64,000 bases of DNA from the NCBI GenBank assembly GCA_017404145.1, contig JAFRCW010000024.1:20774-84773 (forward strand). The letters are read 5' to 3'. Positions 47,301 to 55,989 of the stretch are shown piece by piece. The position numbers and the translations under genes are program-made. Numbering within the stretch: the stretch's first letter is position 1; the number at the start of each line of letters is the position of its first letter. The notes under the pieces are model-generated. The model made no database searches and was not told the origin of the DNA. It was given only the letters and a program-made list of their open reading frames with translations. This stretch comes from Ruminococcus sp. Its GTDB lineage: Bacteria; Bacillota; Clostridia; Oscillospirales; Acutalibacteraceae.

Positions 47301-48287
47301 ACGCTTGGTTATTGTTTCAATTAGCTTTCTGCAAATCTCATTGTATTTTATGTTACATAAATCTGATATTTGACCTATTTCAGATGTTTGACTGAATATG
47401 GGTAAAGCATTTGCTTCAATAAAGAAGATATCATCATTATGAATTCTAAAATCGATTCTTCCGTAATCATGCATTCCTAATATCTCGAATACGTCTTGAG
47501 CGGTTTCCTTAATTCTTTCAACCATCTTTGTATTCAATATGTTTTGTGGCAAAGAATAGCTTCTAATATGATTAGCTTTATCAAATGTTGTAAATACTTT
47601 CGATTCAAAATAGTATTGTCCGTTTACGCTTATGATAAGAGGTTGCACTAAAGAATAGTTTCCTTTGTTACCAATAATCCATGTAGTAACTTCGTAGCCG
47701 GGAATATACTCTTCAATAAGAATGGGACAGAATTCCTTTAAAAGATCGCTTGCCTTATTTACAGCATTTTCATATGTATAACATAGAGATTTTTCATCTA
47801 TGCCTAATGATGAACCTTCTGAATTTGGCTTTACAACTACTGGTAAACTGATATTGGTTTCGTCTATGCATAATAGATCATCGCTGTTGTATACGTCAAT
47901 GCTTCTTGGCGTTTTTACTGAATTATTTATTAGCCTTTTACAACAGGACTTGTCGTTTACGATTAAGGATACTAAAGGATCGGAACCAGAATACTTTATT
48001 CCTAACATTTCTAAAAAAATAGGGCTTTGACCCCTCTTGAATTGTGCAGGAAATCCATAATTATAATTAATTATGATACTATTATTCTTATCAATGCTAT
48101 CTTTCCTTTCGCAAAGTGAGATTAGCTTATCCATACCTCCGTAATACTCGCAATCATATCCGTTTTCTTTGCATGCATTTGCCAACTGCATCATACTCTT
48201 TTTGCTAACGTAGTCATTATATATTTGGGACTGTTGTAAAAGATTTGGATGATTTTCCCTCAACTCAGCTACGATTAAGTATTTCAT
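47280..48287 (-). CDS. D-alanine-D-alanine-ligase-like ATP-grasp enzyme
   Basis: ATG 48287 (AGGAGG 9 nt upstream) gives 335 aa. An ATP-grasp core is clear: LPVVVKPNSEGSSLGI, PILIEEYIPGYEVTTWIIG, YGRIDFRIHNDDIFFIEANALP. The N-terminal region resembles Ddl (FLEMLGIKYSGSDPLVSLIVNDK), but the Ddl glycine/substrate loops are poorly kept. It probably ligates an amino acid or peptide-like substrate rather than making cell wall D-Ala-D-Ala. It runs convergent to the STAND gene with a 21-bp overlap, and its leader carries the same 22-bp element as the membrane protein gene. Confidence 0.8.
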   Translation of the reverse strand: MKYLIVAELRENHPNLLQQSQIYNDYVSKKSMMQLANACKENGYDCEYYGGMDKLISLCERKDSIDKNNSIIINYNYGFPAQFKRGQSPIFLEMLGIKYSGSDPLVSLIVNDKSCCKRLINNSVKTPRSIDVYNSDDLLCIDETNISLPVVVKPNSEGSSLGIDEKSLCYTYENAVNKASDLLKEFCPILIEEYIPGYEVTTWIIGNKGNYSLVQPLIISVNGQYYFESKVFTTFDKANHIRSYSLPQNILNTKMVERIKETAQDVFEILGMHDYGRIDFRIHNDDIFFIEANALPIFSQTSEIGQISDLCNIKYNEICRKLIETITKRLMPETY

Positions 48288-48302
48288 TATTATCAACCTC
48301 CT

Positions 48303-48324
48303 ATAATTCCAAGTTATCCTTTAT
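48303..48324 (-). repeat. 22-bp inverted repeat, right copy
   Basis: Exact inverse of 44425-44446. It lies 15-37 bp upstream of the ATP-grasp gene start on the minus strand, in the same relative orientation as the left copy has to its gene. Confidence 0.85.
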
Positions 48325-48397
48325 TTGTGTTTATACTTACTTACGATAATATTATACTCCAATGAACCGTGTCGATAAATGCACGGATTTGTAGAAT

Positions 48398-48562
48398 ATG
48401 GAAAGCCTGTGTTGTGCAAGGTATACCGAAAACGATAAACAGATTTGTGAACATTGCTATTTCGAAGCCGATGGTGAAGTTTTAGTGGATTCAAACAGTC
48501 TTTTATTGCATAATCTTCTTAGCTTAGCATTAAGGAGAGAATGCAATGGAAATGACAATTAA
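48398..48562 (+). CDS. Possible small Cys-rich protein (54 aa)
   Basis: The frame MESLCCARYTENDKQICEHC... has a CC and ICEHC cysteine pattern that could bind zinc. It ends 17 nt inside the recombinase gene, which suggests coupling. The ribosome site is poor, so this could be chance. Confidence 0.3.
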   Translation: MESLCCARYTENDKQICEHCYFEADGEVLVDSNSLLLHNLLSLALRRECNGNDN

Positions 48563-49475
48563 CTATACAAGTTTAACAGAACAGTATCTTAGTTTCTGCA
48601 TAAACAGAAAGAACCTTGATCAGAAAACGATTAAGTCCTATCGAATTGATTTACAACAATACGAAGACTATTATCAGCTTAATGAGCTTCAATGGGCTGA
48701 GAAATGCTCGATTGAGCAATACATAGATCATATGCACAAGAGGTATAAGCCTAAAAGCGTGAAACGAAAGATTGCGTCACTCAAAGCGTTCTTTCATTAT
48801 CTCGAGATAGAAGATATTATAGGGCTAAACCCGTTTCATAAAATCCAAATCAAATATAAAGAACCTTTCATTTTGCCTAAGACCATCCCTATCGGCAATA
48901 TTGAAGCTATCATCAATTACGCTTATGAGCAATACAAAAAAGCAACCACTGCATATAGCAGAAAGGTTGCTTTGAGAAACATATTGATACTGGAACTGCT
49001 GTTTGCGACGGGGATGCGAATATCTGAACTTTGTTCTCTGAAGGCGGATCGGTTGGATTGTAATGACTATATTATAAAGATATATGGTAAAGGATCAAAG
49101 GAAAGATTAATTCAAATCTGCAACGCAAATGTCCGTCGTCTGATTGACAAATACATACTTACGATAAAACCGGAAGAGAATGAGTATTTCTTTATCAACC
49201 GCCTTCACCACAGACTCTCCGAGCAGTCTGTGCGTTATATGATTGATGATTATGCAAAGAATGCTAAAATCTCGCAGCATATTTCCCCTCATATGTTCCG
49301 ACATTCATTTGCTACATTGTTGCTTGAAGAAGATGTGGATATTCGGTATATTCAGCAAATGCTCGGACACAGCTCCATCACCACCACTCAGATCTACACT
49401 CATACGAGTATCGGAAAGCAAAAGGCGATACTAACTACAAAGCATCCGAGAAACAAATTCGAAATCGGATTATAA
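48546..49475 (+). CDS. Tyrosine recombinase, XerC/D-like
   Basis: The 309-aa protein has a SAM-like N-terminal DNA-binding domain (LDQKTIKSYRIDLQQYEDYY) and all catalytic residues: Arg in ATGMRISELCSL, Lys in YGKGSKERLIQI, HxxR in SPHMFRHSFAT, His in MLGHSSITTTQ and Tyr in TQIYTHTS. It differs from the integrase at 55990. ATG 48546 follows AAGGAGAG. It lies next to the STAND/ATP-grasp module and could mobilise or invert that module, whose ends carry inverted repeats. Such Xer-like recombinases often travel with defence cassettes. Confidence 0.85.
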   Translation: MEMTINYTSLTEQYLSFCINRKNLDQKTIKSYRIDLQQYEDYYQLNELQWAEKCSIEQYIDHMHKRYKPKSVKRKIASLKAFFHYLEIEDIIGLNPFHKIQIKYKEPFILPKTIPIGNIEAIINYAYEQYKKATTAYSRKVALRNILILELLFATGMRISELCSLKADRLDCNDYIIKIYGKGSKERLIQICNANVRRLIDKYILTIKPEENEYFFINRLHHRLSEQSVRYMIDDYAKNAKISQHISPHMFRHSFATLLLEEDVDIRYIQQMLGHSSITTTQIYTHTSIGKQKAILTTKHPRNKFEIGL

Positions 49476-49885
49476 ATCGTCCAACTGTGCTGTAAAACAG
49501 CTCTAAAATGTCCAGAATTGAGCCGTATCGCGTTTTTGGAAATAGGTAGGGTAATTTCACTATGATTTTTGATTTTGACTCCGAAATGATGATAAACTGT
49601 GGGCTTTTAGCTCAAAAAGCCAGGTTTCAAGCCGTTTTTCACATATAAAGGCTATGCTGAGATTTCACTTTAGGTTAAACAAATTTGTTAGCCTATTTAT
49701 TTATGCTTGAAATGTAACGCTTTTGAGAAAACGGCTCTATATGTGGCTTTCAACACTTCAAGCTCAACAAGTACGGTAAATCTATATAATGCATTTTTGG
49801 TGGATTACATAAATAAAGAATCAGCCCATAACTGCTTACATAACAGATATGAGCTGAAAATAGTGTTCATTTAGCTTGATTGTAC
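49476..49885. other. AT-rich spacer without visible genes
   Basis: This stretch lies between the Xer-like gene and the methyltransferase gene. No supported coding frame, tRNA or strong terminator is seen; one weak CTGTAAAACAG hairpin lies near 49490. Confidence 0.6.
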
Positions 49886-50674
49886 TCAAAGCTTTCTCAA
49901 AATATCCAAGCTGTGATTTGTCGCGCCGATCAAATCTTGTCTTTCGCAGGTTGCAAAGTGATAGGATAGCCATTTTTCAAAGGTGTCATCATCGAATTCT
50001 TCGAGATACTCACGGATATATCTGCTTGCACCGTCGGTTGCAACGAGTTTGATTCGTTCAACGGGCACAGCCGCGTTCAGTCGTTCTATATCCTCGATAC
50101 GCACCATTTCAAACAAATCTTTCGGCTCGCTGGTACACTTCCAGTCGTCGGTGATCATATTCAGATCCATCACAGCTCTGAGTTGATTACAGCCAAAAAC
50201 ATATTGAATGATAGTTGCCTCATTCATACAATAGGCGACCAGAATATGACCGCCTGGCTTTGTGATTCTGACCGCTTCTTTGAGCGCAGTGATCTTGTCC
50301 TCCTCGGAATACAGATGATACATAGGACCGAGCAGGAGCGTAATATCATAGGCGTTATCCCCCAGCATACTTAGATCAAGCGCGTTGCCGAGAAAGGTTT
50401 TGATGTTCTCGCTGCCGTCGAGCTTGCTCATGAGGATATCGAGATTATGCTGTACCAGCTCTACAGCAGTGACGTCACATCCCTCTTTAGCGAGCGCAAC
50501 GCTGTATCTGCCGGTGCCTGCGCCAATCTCAGCAATCTTGCAGTCAGCCGTCAGCAGCGGGTCAAGATACCGGCGCGTGGTGAAATACTCCACCCTTCCG
50601 ATACGACTACTTTCGAGCCGTCCGTCCTCGTCGTATTCGTTGTAATAGTTTATCAAATAATCATTATCTTTCAT
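49886..50674 (-). CDS. SAM-dependent methyltransferase (class I)
   Basis: ATG 50674 gives 262 aa. The SAM motif I IAEIGAGTGRYSVALA, motif II acidic DVTAVELVQHN and motif IV DITLLLGPMYHLYSEEDK are clear. The substrate is unknown; the GPMYHL segment is common in small-molecule methyltransferases. Start chosen with AGAGGG about 10 nt upstream; ATG 50683 is too close. It is the last gene of a four-gene minus-strand operon of nucleotide-type enzymes, 15 nt after the NUDIX-GNAT-pyrophosphatase fusion gene. Confidence 0.85.
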   Translation of the reverse strand: MKDNDYLINYYNEYDEDGRLESSRIGRVEYFTTRRYLDPLLTADCKIAEIGAGTGRYSVALAKEGCDVTAVELVQHNLDILMSKLDGSENIKTFLGNALDLSMLGDNAYDITLLLGPMYHLYSEEDKITALKEAVRITKPGGHILVAYCMNEATIIQYVFGCNQLRAVMDLNMITDDWKCTSEPKDLFEMVRIEDIERLNAAVPVERIKLVATDGASRYIREYLEEFDDDTFEKWLSYHFATCERQDLIGATNHSLDILRKL

Positions 50675-50689
50675 AACAAACATACCCTC

Positions 50690-51949
50690 TTATGATATCA
50701 AGATTTCTGTATTGAAAAACTTCTCTTGGAAATATGTTTTCTCGGCGATCTCGTCTCTGCCGAAGGACATACTCTCAGGGCATACGACCCACTTGTCCTC
50801 AATATCGTCAAGGCGGTGAATGACCGCGATAACCTTTCCTGTAAAGCTTTTAACCGGCTCGTACACGCCGAGAATATACGCGTCCTGCCACTCGCCATCG
50901 GGAGCCTTGACGCCCTTAACATAGTCGTAGTTGATCGGATAGTAAATATCCCGGTGCTCGGGGTGAAGGCTTCCCATCGGTCTGTCGACCGTCACGGTGA
51001 CAAATGAACCGATAACGGAAGAATAATTCCTAAACTTTTCCAATCGATAAATCTGTTCCTCATCGGGGCGGTCAACTCCATTTTTATAATCATATCCTAA
51101 TTTTCTATAGAATTTGACTGCCGTAATTGACGCAGGAACTTCTACGCGTTTTGCTCTGAGAAAATACTCGTCCTGCTCAAGCGTTTCAATGATTTTTCCA
51201 CCTATCCCTTTACCTTGATATTCAGGTAAAACAAATATATTAAACAGACAGCTCTCTGTTTCGCTGCCCCAATAAGGTCCGATCGCTCCGCAGCCGATAA
51301 TTGTATCATTCTCTTCAGCAACGTAAAAATGTGTCCAACCGGCGCGCTCTAATATGTGTGATGGTTGCGCTCGTTTTTCGAGAGCGTTGATCCATTCATC
51401 GGAATAATCCTTACTGTTTGTTATTCTTTCTGTTCGGATAATCATCTGTGAAACTTTTTCTGCGTCGCTTTCTTTAAAACGCCTAATAAAAATTTTCTTT
51501 CCTCCCAATACCGTGTGCCTTTCTTTACCAATTTTCTCCTCAACCTCTTTTAACAAGAACGGCTGAATTTGCGGATAAGTCCAATTTGTCGGTAAATCCT
51601 CGAACAATTCAACTCTTTCGATCTCGCTGTGCAGTTCACCTTCAAAGCTCTTTATCTCTGCGTAATAGAGCTTGCCAAAGGTTTCTTTTCCGTTGAAATT
51701 GTCCGGTGCTGTTACAGAGTAAACATAGACAGGCTGAATAGTGTAGTCTATCGCTCCTGTTTCTTCGTGTAATTCACGCTTGGCGGTATCGTCAATAGTT
51801 TCTCCTGCTTCTCTGTGACCACCAGGACATTCATATGTATCACGCTCTTTATGTTTGCAGAATACCCATTTGCCGTTTGATTTGGCAACAATAACAGCGA
51901 ATTTGAGCAAACTGTCATCTACTGAATCATAAAACTTTACTTGTGTCAT
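50690..51949 (-). CDS. NUDIX-GNAT-pyrophosphatase-like triple fusion
   Basis: The 419-aa chain has three domains. Residues 1 to about 145: NUDIX hydrolase with the box GGHREAGETIDDTAKRELHEETG. Residues about 150-310: GNAT N-acetyltransferase (FNIFVLPEYQGKGIGGKIIE, FYRKLGYDYKNG). Residues about 315-419: a small inorganic-pyrophosphatase-like domain (VDRPMGSLHPEHRDIYYPINY, GEWQDAYILG). Each domain is usually encoded alone. The fusion suggests a pathway in which a nucleotide-type substrate is hydrolysed, pyrophosphate handled and a product acetylated. Start at 51949, 4 nt after the HD-NUDIX gene. Confidence 0.82.
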   Translation of the reverse strand: MTQVKFYDSVDDSLLKFAVIVAKSNGKWVFCKHKERDTYECPGGHREAGETIDDTAKRELHEETGAIDYTIQPVYVYSVTAPDNFNGKETFGKLYYAEIKSFEGELHSEIERVELFEDLPTNWTYPQIQPFLLKEVEEKIGKERHTVLGGKKIFIRRFKESDAEKVSQMIIRTERITNSKDYSDEWINALEKRAQPSHILERAGWTHFYVAEENDTIIGCGAIGPYWGSETESCLFNIFVLPEYQGKGIGGKIIETLEQDEYFLRAKRVEVPASITAVKFYRKLGYDYKNGVDRPDEEQIYRLEKFRNYSSVIGSFVTVTVDRPMGSLHPEHRDIYYPINYDYVKGVKAPDGEWQDAYILGVYEPVKSFTGKVIAVIHRLDDIEDKWVVCPESMSFGRDEIAEKTYFQEKFFNTEILIS

Positions 51950-51953
51950 TTGT

Positions 51954-53120
51954 TTATCCTTTCAGTTCGTCAATAAACAACTGCATTCGCTCCGTGATGA
52001 GCTCGTCATTTTTCATATTGAGCAGTGTGTCTTTGTCTACCCAGCGAAAATCAGACGTTTCGCCGTCTTGTAATTTTATGGACTCTTTATCACAATTGGT
52101 CACGCAAAAGTATTCGACGTATGCGGAATGGCACTCATTATCAACCACTCTGCCAACCTCGGTCAATGTTTTCGCACGGATTCCTGTTTCTTCAAACAGC
52201 TCTCTCATGGCACATTGCAACGGTGATTCTCCTGTAAACGCAGAACCACCTGCCGTAGCTTCCCACATACCTCCGTAATGCTTTCGAGCGTCACGCTGCA
52301 TAATGAGATAATCTCCGTCTGTGTGACGAACTATGATGTCACAAACAAGGTGGTAAACACCGTCGCTGATTTTCTCTCCTCTTTTTAAGGTAACACCTTC
52401 TATGAGATTGAATTTTTCGTCATATGCATCCCAGATTTCCGTATGGCTCAACTGTTTTTCTAACAAGCATATTCCTCTGTTATATGAATCACTGACCTCT
52501 TTGAGCATAGCGTTGTAGAACGCAACTGCCGTTTTCTGACGTTCTTTTGCAATTTCGTTTCCTCTTTTTGTATAGAAACGATCATACAGTTTTTCAAGCT
52601 TGTATTTATACTCTTGAAAGAAAGAAGGTTTTTCATCGTCAGTTCCGTCGGAAACTCTGCCATCCGTCAAAAGTGAATACAACGGCTCACCGACAGTTCC
52701 TTTGTAAAACAGCGTTCTTGCAATTCCCACCGCACCTGTTGCATCAATTTTATCAGCGTCAAACAGTATTTGGGCTTCGAATGACTGAGGCGGATTGTTT
52801 TGTCTGTAACGGTGAGTTTGAATACAGTGCTTTACCTTATCGGCAAAGTCTTTGTCGAAATGATTATCAATCAAAAAACAATACGCTTTCTCGCCGCCAA
52901 CCATAGCGTGGCACAGCTTTGGGTTTTCAAATTGTTCCTTCCTGCCAATATCGTGAAGCAGGCAGGCACAAATCAATACATCATAATCAACATTCTGTTC
53001 AGCTTCCGCAATATCCATAGCGTTGTAAAGAACACGGTAGATATGATCCTTGTCGTGAGCGCTGTCACCCATACATTCAAGCATATAGTTTTCTAACAAG
53101 GTATATGTTTCTTTGTCCAT
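51954..53120 (-). CDS. HD phosphohydrolase fused to a NUDIX hydrolase
   Basis: The 388-aa chain has an N-terminal HD domain (DHIYRVLYNAMDIAEAE, ACLLHDIGRKEQF with the HD pair, FDADKIDATG) to about residue 200 and a C-terminal NUDIX domain (GGSAFTGESPLQCAMRELFEETG) at about 250-388. HD enzymes hydrolyse phosphomonoesters or dNTPs; NUDIX enzymes hydrolyse nucleoside diphosphate derivatives. Together they suggest nucleotide sanitation or depletion. It lies 8 nt after the YfbR-like gene in the same operon. Confidence 0.87.
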   Translation of the reverse strand: MDKETYTLLENYMLECMGDSAHDKDHIYRVLYNAMDIAEAEQNVDYDVLICACLLHDIGRKEQFENPKLCHAMVGGEKAYCFLIDNHFDKDFADKVKHCIQTHRYRQNNPPQSFEAQILFDADKIDATGAVGIARTLFYKGTVGEPLYSLLTDGRVSDGTDDEKPSFFQEYKYKLEKLYDRFYTKRGNEIAKERQKTAVAFYNAMLKEVSDSYNRGICLLEKQLSHTEIWDAYDEKFNLIEGVTLKRGEKISDGVYHLVCDIIVRHTDGDYLIMQRDARKHYGGMWEATAGGSAFTGESPLQCAMRELFEETGIRAKTLTEVGRVVDNECHSAYVEYFCVTNCDKESIKLQDGETSDFRWVDKDTLLNMKNDELITERMQLFIDELKG

Positions 53121-53127
53121 GTTACGG

Positions 53128-53700
53128 CTAATCCTTCCTGTTCTCTCTGTTGATCTTATCTAAGGTTTCTTCTTTTATAACGCTTCTCAGATTCTTGAGA
53201 TATGGAGAAAACTCGCATTTGTCATCTGCATAAGTCAAGTTTACCTCATATTCATTATCCGACCACGTTGACAAGGCAGCTTCGTTGTGCTGAATAACTG
53301 CTTCTAACCCATCAAGCGCCTTGAACAATTTCGCTTCAAGGGTTTGCTGTTCTTCCATTTCACGAAACAAAGCCACCATTTCTGTATTATACGGAGCAGG
53401 AAGATCATCAACCCAATCAAACAGTAATTTTTTCTCTGTTTCTTCGTCTGCGGATGTTTTATCAAAAGCAGGAATATCACCTGTAAACGCTTCACCAATA
53501 TCGTGAATAAGACACATTTTTATGACTTTATCGATATCTGCTTCGGGAAATTCATCTTTCATAAAGTACGCCATTAACGCTGTACGGAAGGTGTGTTCTG
53601 CTACGCTTTCATGTCTTCCTTTTGAGGTATAGGAGTGTCGGGTTGTATCTTTGAGCTTTTCAGCTGTATGTAAAACATTGAGTAAATCGTTTACCTTCAT
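53128..53700 (-). CDS. HD-domain nucleotidase, YfbR/YfdR-like
   Basis: The 190-aa protein has HESVAEHTFRTALMAYFM and CLIHDIGEAFTGDIPAF, the metal-binding H..HD..D pattern of 5'-deoxynucleotidase-type HD enzymes. First gene of the four-gene operon; an upstream AT-rich region (53701-53790) has a -10-like TACAAT on the minus strand. It probably dephosphorylates deoxynucleoside monophosphates. Confidence 0.87.
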   Translation of the reverse strand: MKVNDLLNVLHTAEKLKDTTRHSYTSKGRHESVAEHTFRTALMAYFMKDEFPEADIDKVIKMCLIHDIGEAFTGDIPAFDKTSADEETEKKLLFDWVDDLPAPYNTEMVALFREMEEQQTLEAKLFKALDGLEAVIQHNEAALSTWSDNEYEVNLTYADDKCEFSPYLKNLRSVIKEETLDKINRENRKD

Positions 53701-53797
53701 TTTTATACCTCTTTAGCTAAAGTGTTAATTATTGTAACATTAAACTGTCTATATCGCAATAGAGAAAATTGTTAATCTTTATATAATTTCACAATAG

Positions 53798-53944
53798 TTT
53801 TTCAGCATTCTGCAAATGCGTTGCCGTCAACTTTGTTGGCGATCTCAGGGGGCTGGGGAGCTGATCATCAGCAAGCACATTTGCAAAAGTAATATTACTT
53901 TGCATTGCTTGCGAGTTGTGAATCCTACTGTTTTGTATCATCAA
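53798..53944. ncRNA. Structured non-coding repeat, copy 1
   Basis: It shares with 54022-54164 the ordered words TTTTCAGC, GCCGTCAACT.TGTTG.CGATCT, GGGG...GGGGA and TTGCATTGCTTGCGAGTT. It contains a long hairpin (53871-53912): GCAAGC...GCTTGC outside and an inner near-palindrome GCAAAAGTAATATTACTTTG(C). The inner stem differs in sequence from copy 2 but stays paired. No protein-coding support. Could be an RNA or a DNA-site repeat; strand unknown. Confidence 0.5.
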
Positions 53945-54021
53945 TGCCAAACGATTTTGATGTGTTTGATAATCTATTCCCCTGATATAAAATGTCCGCA
54001 AGCGCGAGTACACTTGCGGAC

Positions 54022-54164
54022 ATTTTCAGCGTTCTTTGAAGGCGCAGCCGTCAACTATGTTGACGATCTTGGGGTTCGGGGATTTGTCACCGGCAAGCGT
54101 TTTGAGCAAGTATGCGCATACTTGCATTGCTTGCGAGTTTCAATATCTGCGTTTTTCATCATGT
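54022..54164. ncRNA. Structured non-coding repeat, copy 2
   Basis: Second copy of the repeat at 53798. The hairpin 54093-54134 has outer arms GCAAGC/GCTTGC and an inner perfect 20-bp palindrome GCAAGTATGCGCATACTTGC (54106-54125), different in sequence from copy 1 but equally paired. Confidence 0.5.
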
Positions 54165-54197
54165 AAAATCACCTTCCCTTTATAAATCACATCAACA

Positions 54198-54839
54198 CTA
54201 ATCAGTTCTTTTGTCGGATAACAGTTTTCTCGCTTCTTTAAGATTCTTCTCTGCGTTGAGTTTTCTGATGTTTTGGTTATTGACCATCAGCGGCGTACAT
54301 CGTTCGAGAATGCGGTCATATATCCGAGTATGCGCCAAGTCAGCATGATTCATTTCATCAATTGTCAGATTCGTTGTGATGATCAGCGGCTTCTTACAGC
54401 GATAACGATTGTCAATAACGCTGAAAACCTGCTCCAATGCAAACTCGGAATTGCGTTCTATCCCAAGATCATCTATGATCAGCAGGCTGTATTGATTGAG
54501 ACTGTCAATAAAAGCGTTGCGGTCTCCGTTATACATAGGCGACAGCGTATTCAGTATCTTTGAAAAGTTGGTCATCAAAACCGATACACCCTGTTCGATC
54601 AGCGCGTTTGCGATACAAGCGGCAATATAGGTTTTGCCTGTTCCGACATTTCCCCATAGAAGTAAACCTCGGCTTTCCGATTTCATTGTATCCCATTCGG
54701 TTACATACCGATGGGCTTTTTCGATTTCCTTCAGATTGTAGCCCTTGTCGTTCTTAAAAGTGTAGTCGTGTAAATATCTGTCCTGTAAGCCGTTCGCTTT
54801 CAGATGTTCTACCATCATTCTTTTGTGAGAGTTTGGCAC
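54198..54839 (-). pseudogene. DnaC/IstB-like helicase-loader ATPase, 5' truncated
   Basis: The 213-aa remainder has Walker A LLLWGNVGTGKTYIAA, Walker B YSLLIIDDLGIE and sensor IITTNLTIDEM, typical of DnaC-like loaders of conjugative elements. It starts at GTG 54839 within PNSHKRMMVEHLKANG, a stretch usually about 50-90 residues into the family. A stop lies just upstream in frame and no ribosome site is seen. The missing 5' end coincides with the 3' break of the next gene, so a deletion joined the two. Confidence 0.7.
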
Positions 54840-55582
54840 GGTTCAGCAGAATCATGTATATCGTTCTTCAAACTGCCGGAGTAAACGATATACACCGTGT
54901 TTGTATATTCCTTTCGGTATTCTTTTGCATATGCTTTCGCAACCTCGCTTTTACCGATACCGGGGATTCCCTGCACAAACAGCTTTCCATGTTGATTTAA
55001 TAGCTGATGAATATCCTCTAATTCTGCGTCCCTTCCGCAGAAATGACGGCAAGGTGGTGGGACTTCGGTTTCAAAAACATAATCCTTTATGACAGGAGAC
55101 AGAGAACCTGAAAGCAGAAGCTTTCTGGTATTCACGTCGCGCTTAACGAAGTTTCGTTCCATTGCGAAGCAAAGTACATTACAAATAAAAGATGCTTTAC
55201 CTTCATCATCGGAGCAAGAATATGTTATCGTAAGCTCTTGCTTAGTTTCATCGGATACAGTAGGATCCTGAATCAATAGATCGTGAATCTCCTGGACTGC
55301 CATAGCTTTATCATACATCAAAGGCAGAATGTTGAATTCAATATCACCTGCTAAACTGTTTTTGTCTTTTTAATAATAGTTAGTGATATTAGGGCTTACT
55401 TTTGACAGCCCTTTGAACCAACGACACACTAAACCGTTATCAAATCCAAAGCACAGATTATTATTATCATCAATAAAGGTTTCAAACAGCATATGCAACA
55501 AATCTACTTGATTGATCTCTTGTCCCTCGCTGATATATTTTCTTATGATCTCCATAACCGAACAGAAATCGCAGCGTTCCAT
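54815..55582 (-). pseudogene. STAND/NB-ARC-like ATPase, with internal stop and 3' truncation
   Basis: From ATG 55582 (GGAGGAAG upstream; MERCDFCSVMEIIRKY) the frame meets TAA at 55370-55372. It then continues in the same frame through VQEIHDLLIQDPTVSDET, CRHFCGRDAELEDIHQLL and the Walker A VQGIPGIGKSEVAKAYA, to break off shortly after YIVYSGSLKNDI, where DnaC-like sequence begins. A full relative would continue with NB-ARC and repeat domains. The in-frame stop plus truncation make function unlikely. Confidence 0.72.
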
Positions 55583-55737
55583 AGTTATGTCTTCCTCCCA
55601 ATTAGTCAATTTCGAGTCAATTCGCGCTCAATGCGTTATTTAATCCTTTGTTATACAATGTAGTAACAACGATAAAAGTCGTGTGAAGCCATTGTATCAC
55701 AACCTATTTGTCGAAATTGGCGAAAGCTAGGAGGAAT

Positions 55738-55920
55738 ATGAAAACAATGTTTGATTCTTATCCCGATGTGGTGAGCGTTGAAGAAATACAGCAAATGCTG
55801 CGGATCGGAAAGAACGCGGTATATCAGTTATTGAAGGGCGGAGCGATCAAGTCAATCAAGGTTGGCAAAAGATACGTTGTACCGAAAAAATACATAATTG
55901 ATTTTCTAATTGAGAAATAA
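55738..55920 (+). CDS. Excisionase / helix-turn-helix DNA-binding protein
   Basis: The 60-aa protein (MKTMFDSYPDVVSVEEIQQM...) has a MerR/AlpA-like winged helix: LRIGKNAVYQLLKGGAIKSI and VGKRYVVPKKYIIDFL, typical of Tn916-family Xis. AGGAGG lies just before ATG 55738; ATG 55747 is an alternative. It is 69 bp upstream of the integrase, the usual xis-int order. Confidence 0.85.
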   Translation: MKTMFDSYPDVVSVEEIQQMLRIGKNAVYQLLKGGAIKSIKVGKRYVVPKKYIIDFLIEK

Positions 55921-55989
55921 AAGATGATCCGACACGGTATAATGAAGTCAGCGATTGATTGACTGTTATAGCTTGGAAAGGAGCGTAAT

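Noticed and set aside
47280..48287. Vancomycin-resistance ligase (VanA/B type)
   Set aside because: Ddl-family active-site loops are poorly conserved and no vanH, vanX or two-component genes are present.
53798..54164. Retron msr/msd or integron attC interpretation of the tandem repeats
   Set aside because: No reverse transcriptase or integron integrase nearby, and the typical attC core sites are not seen.
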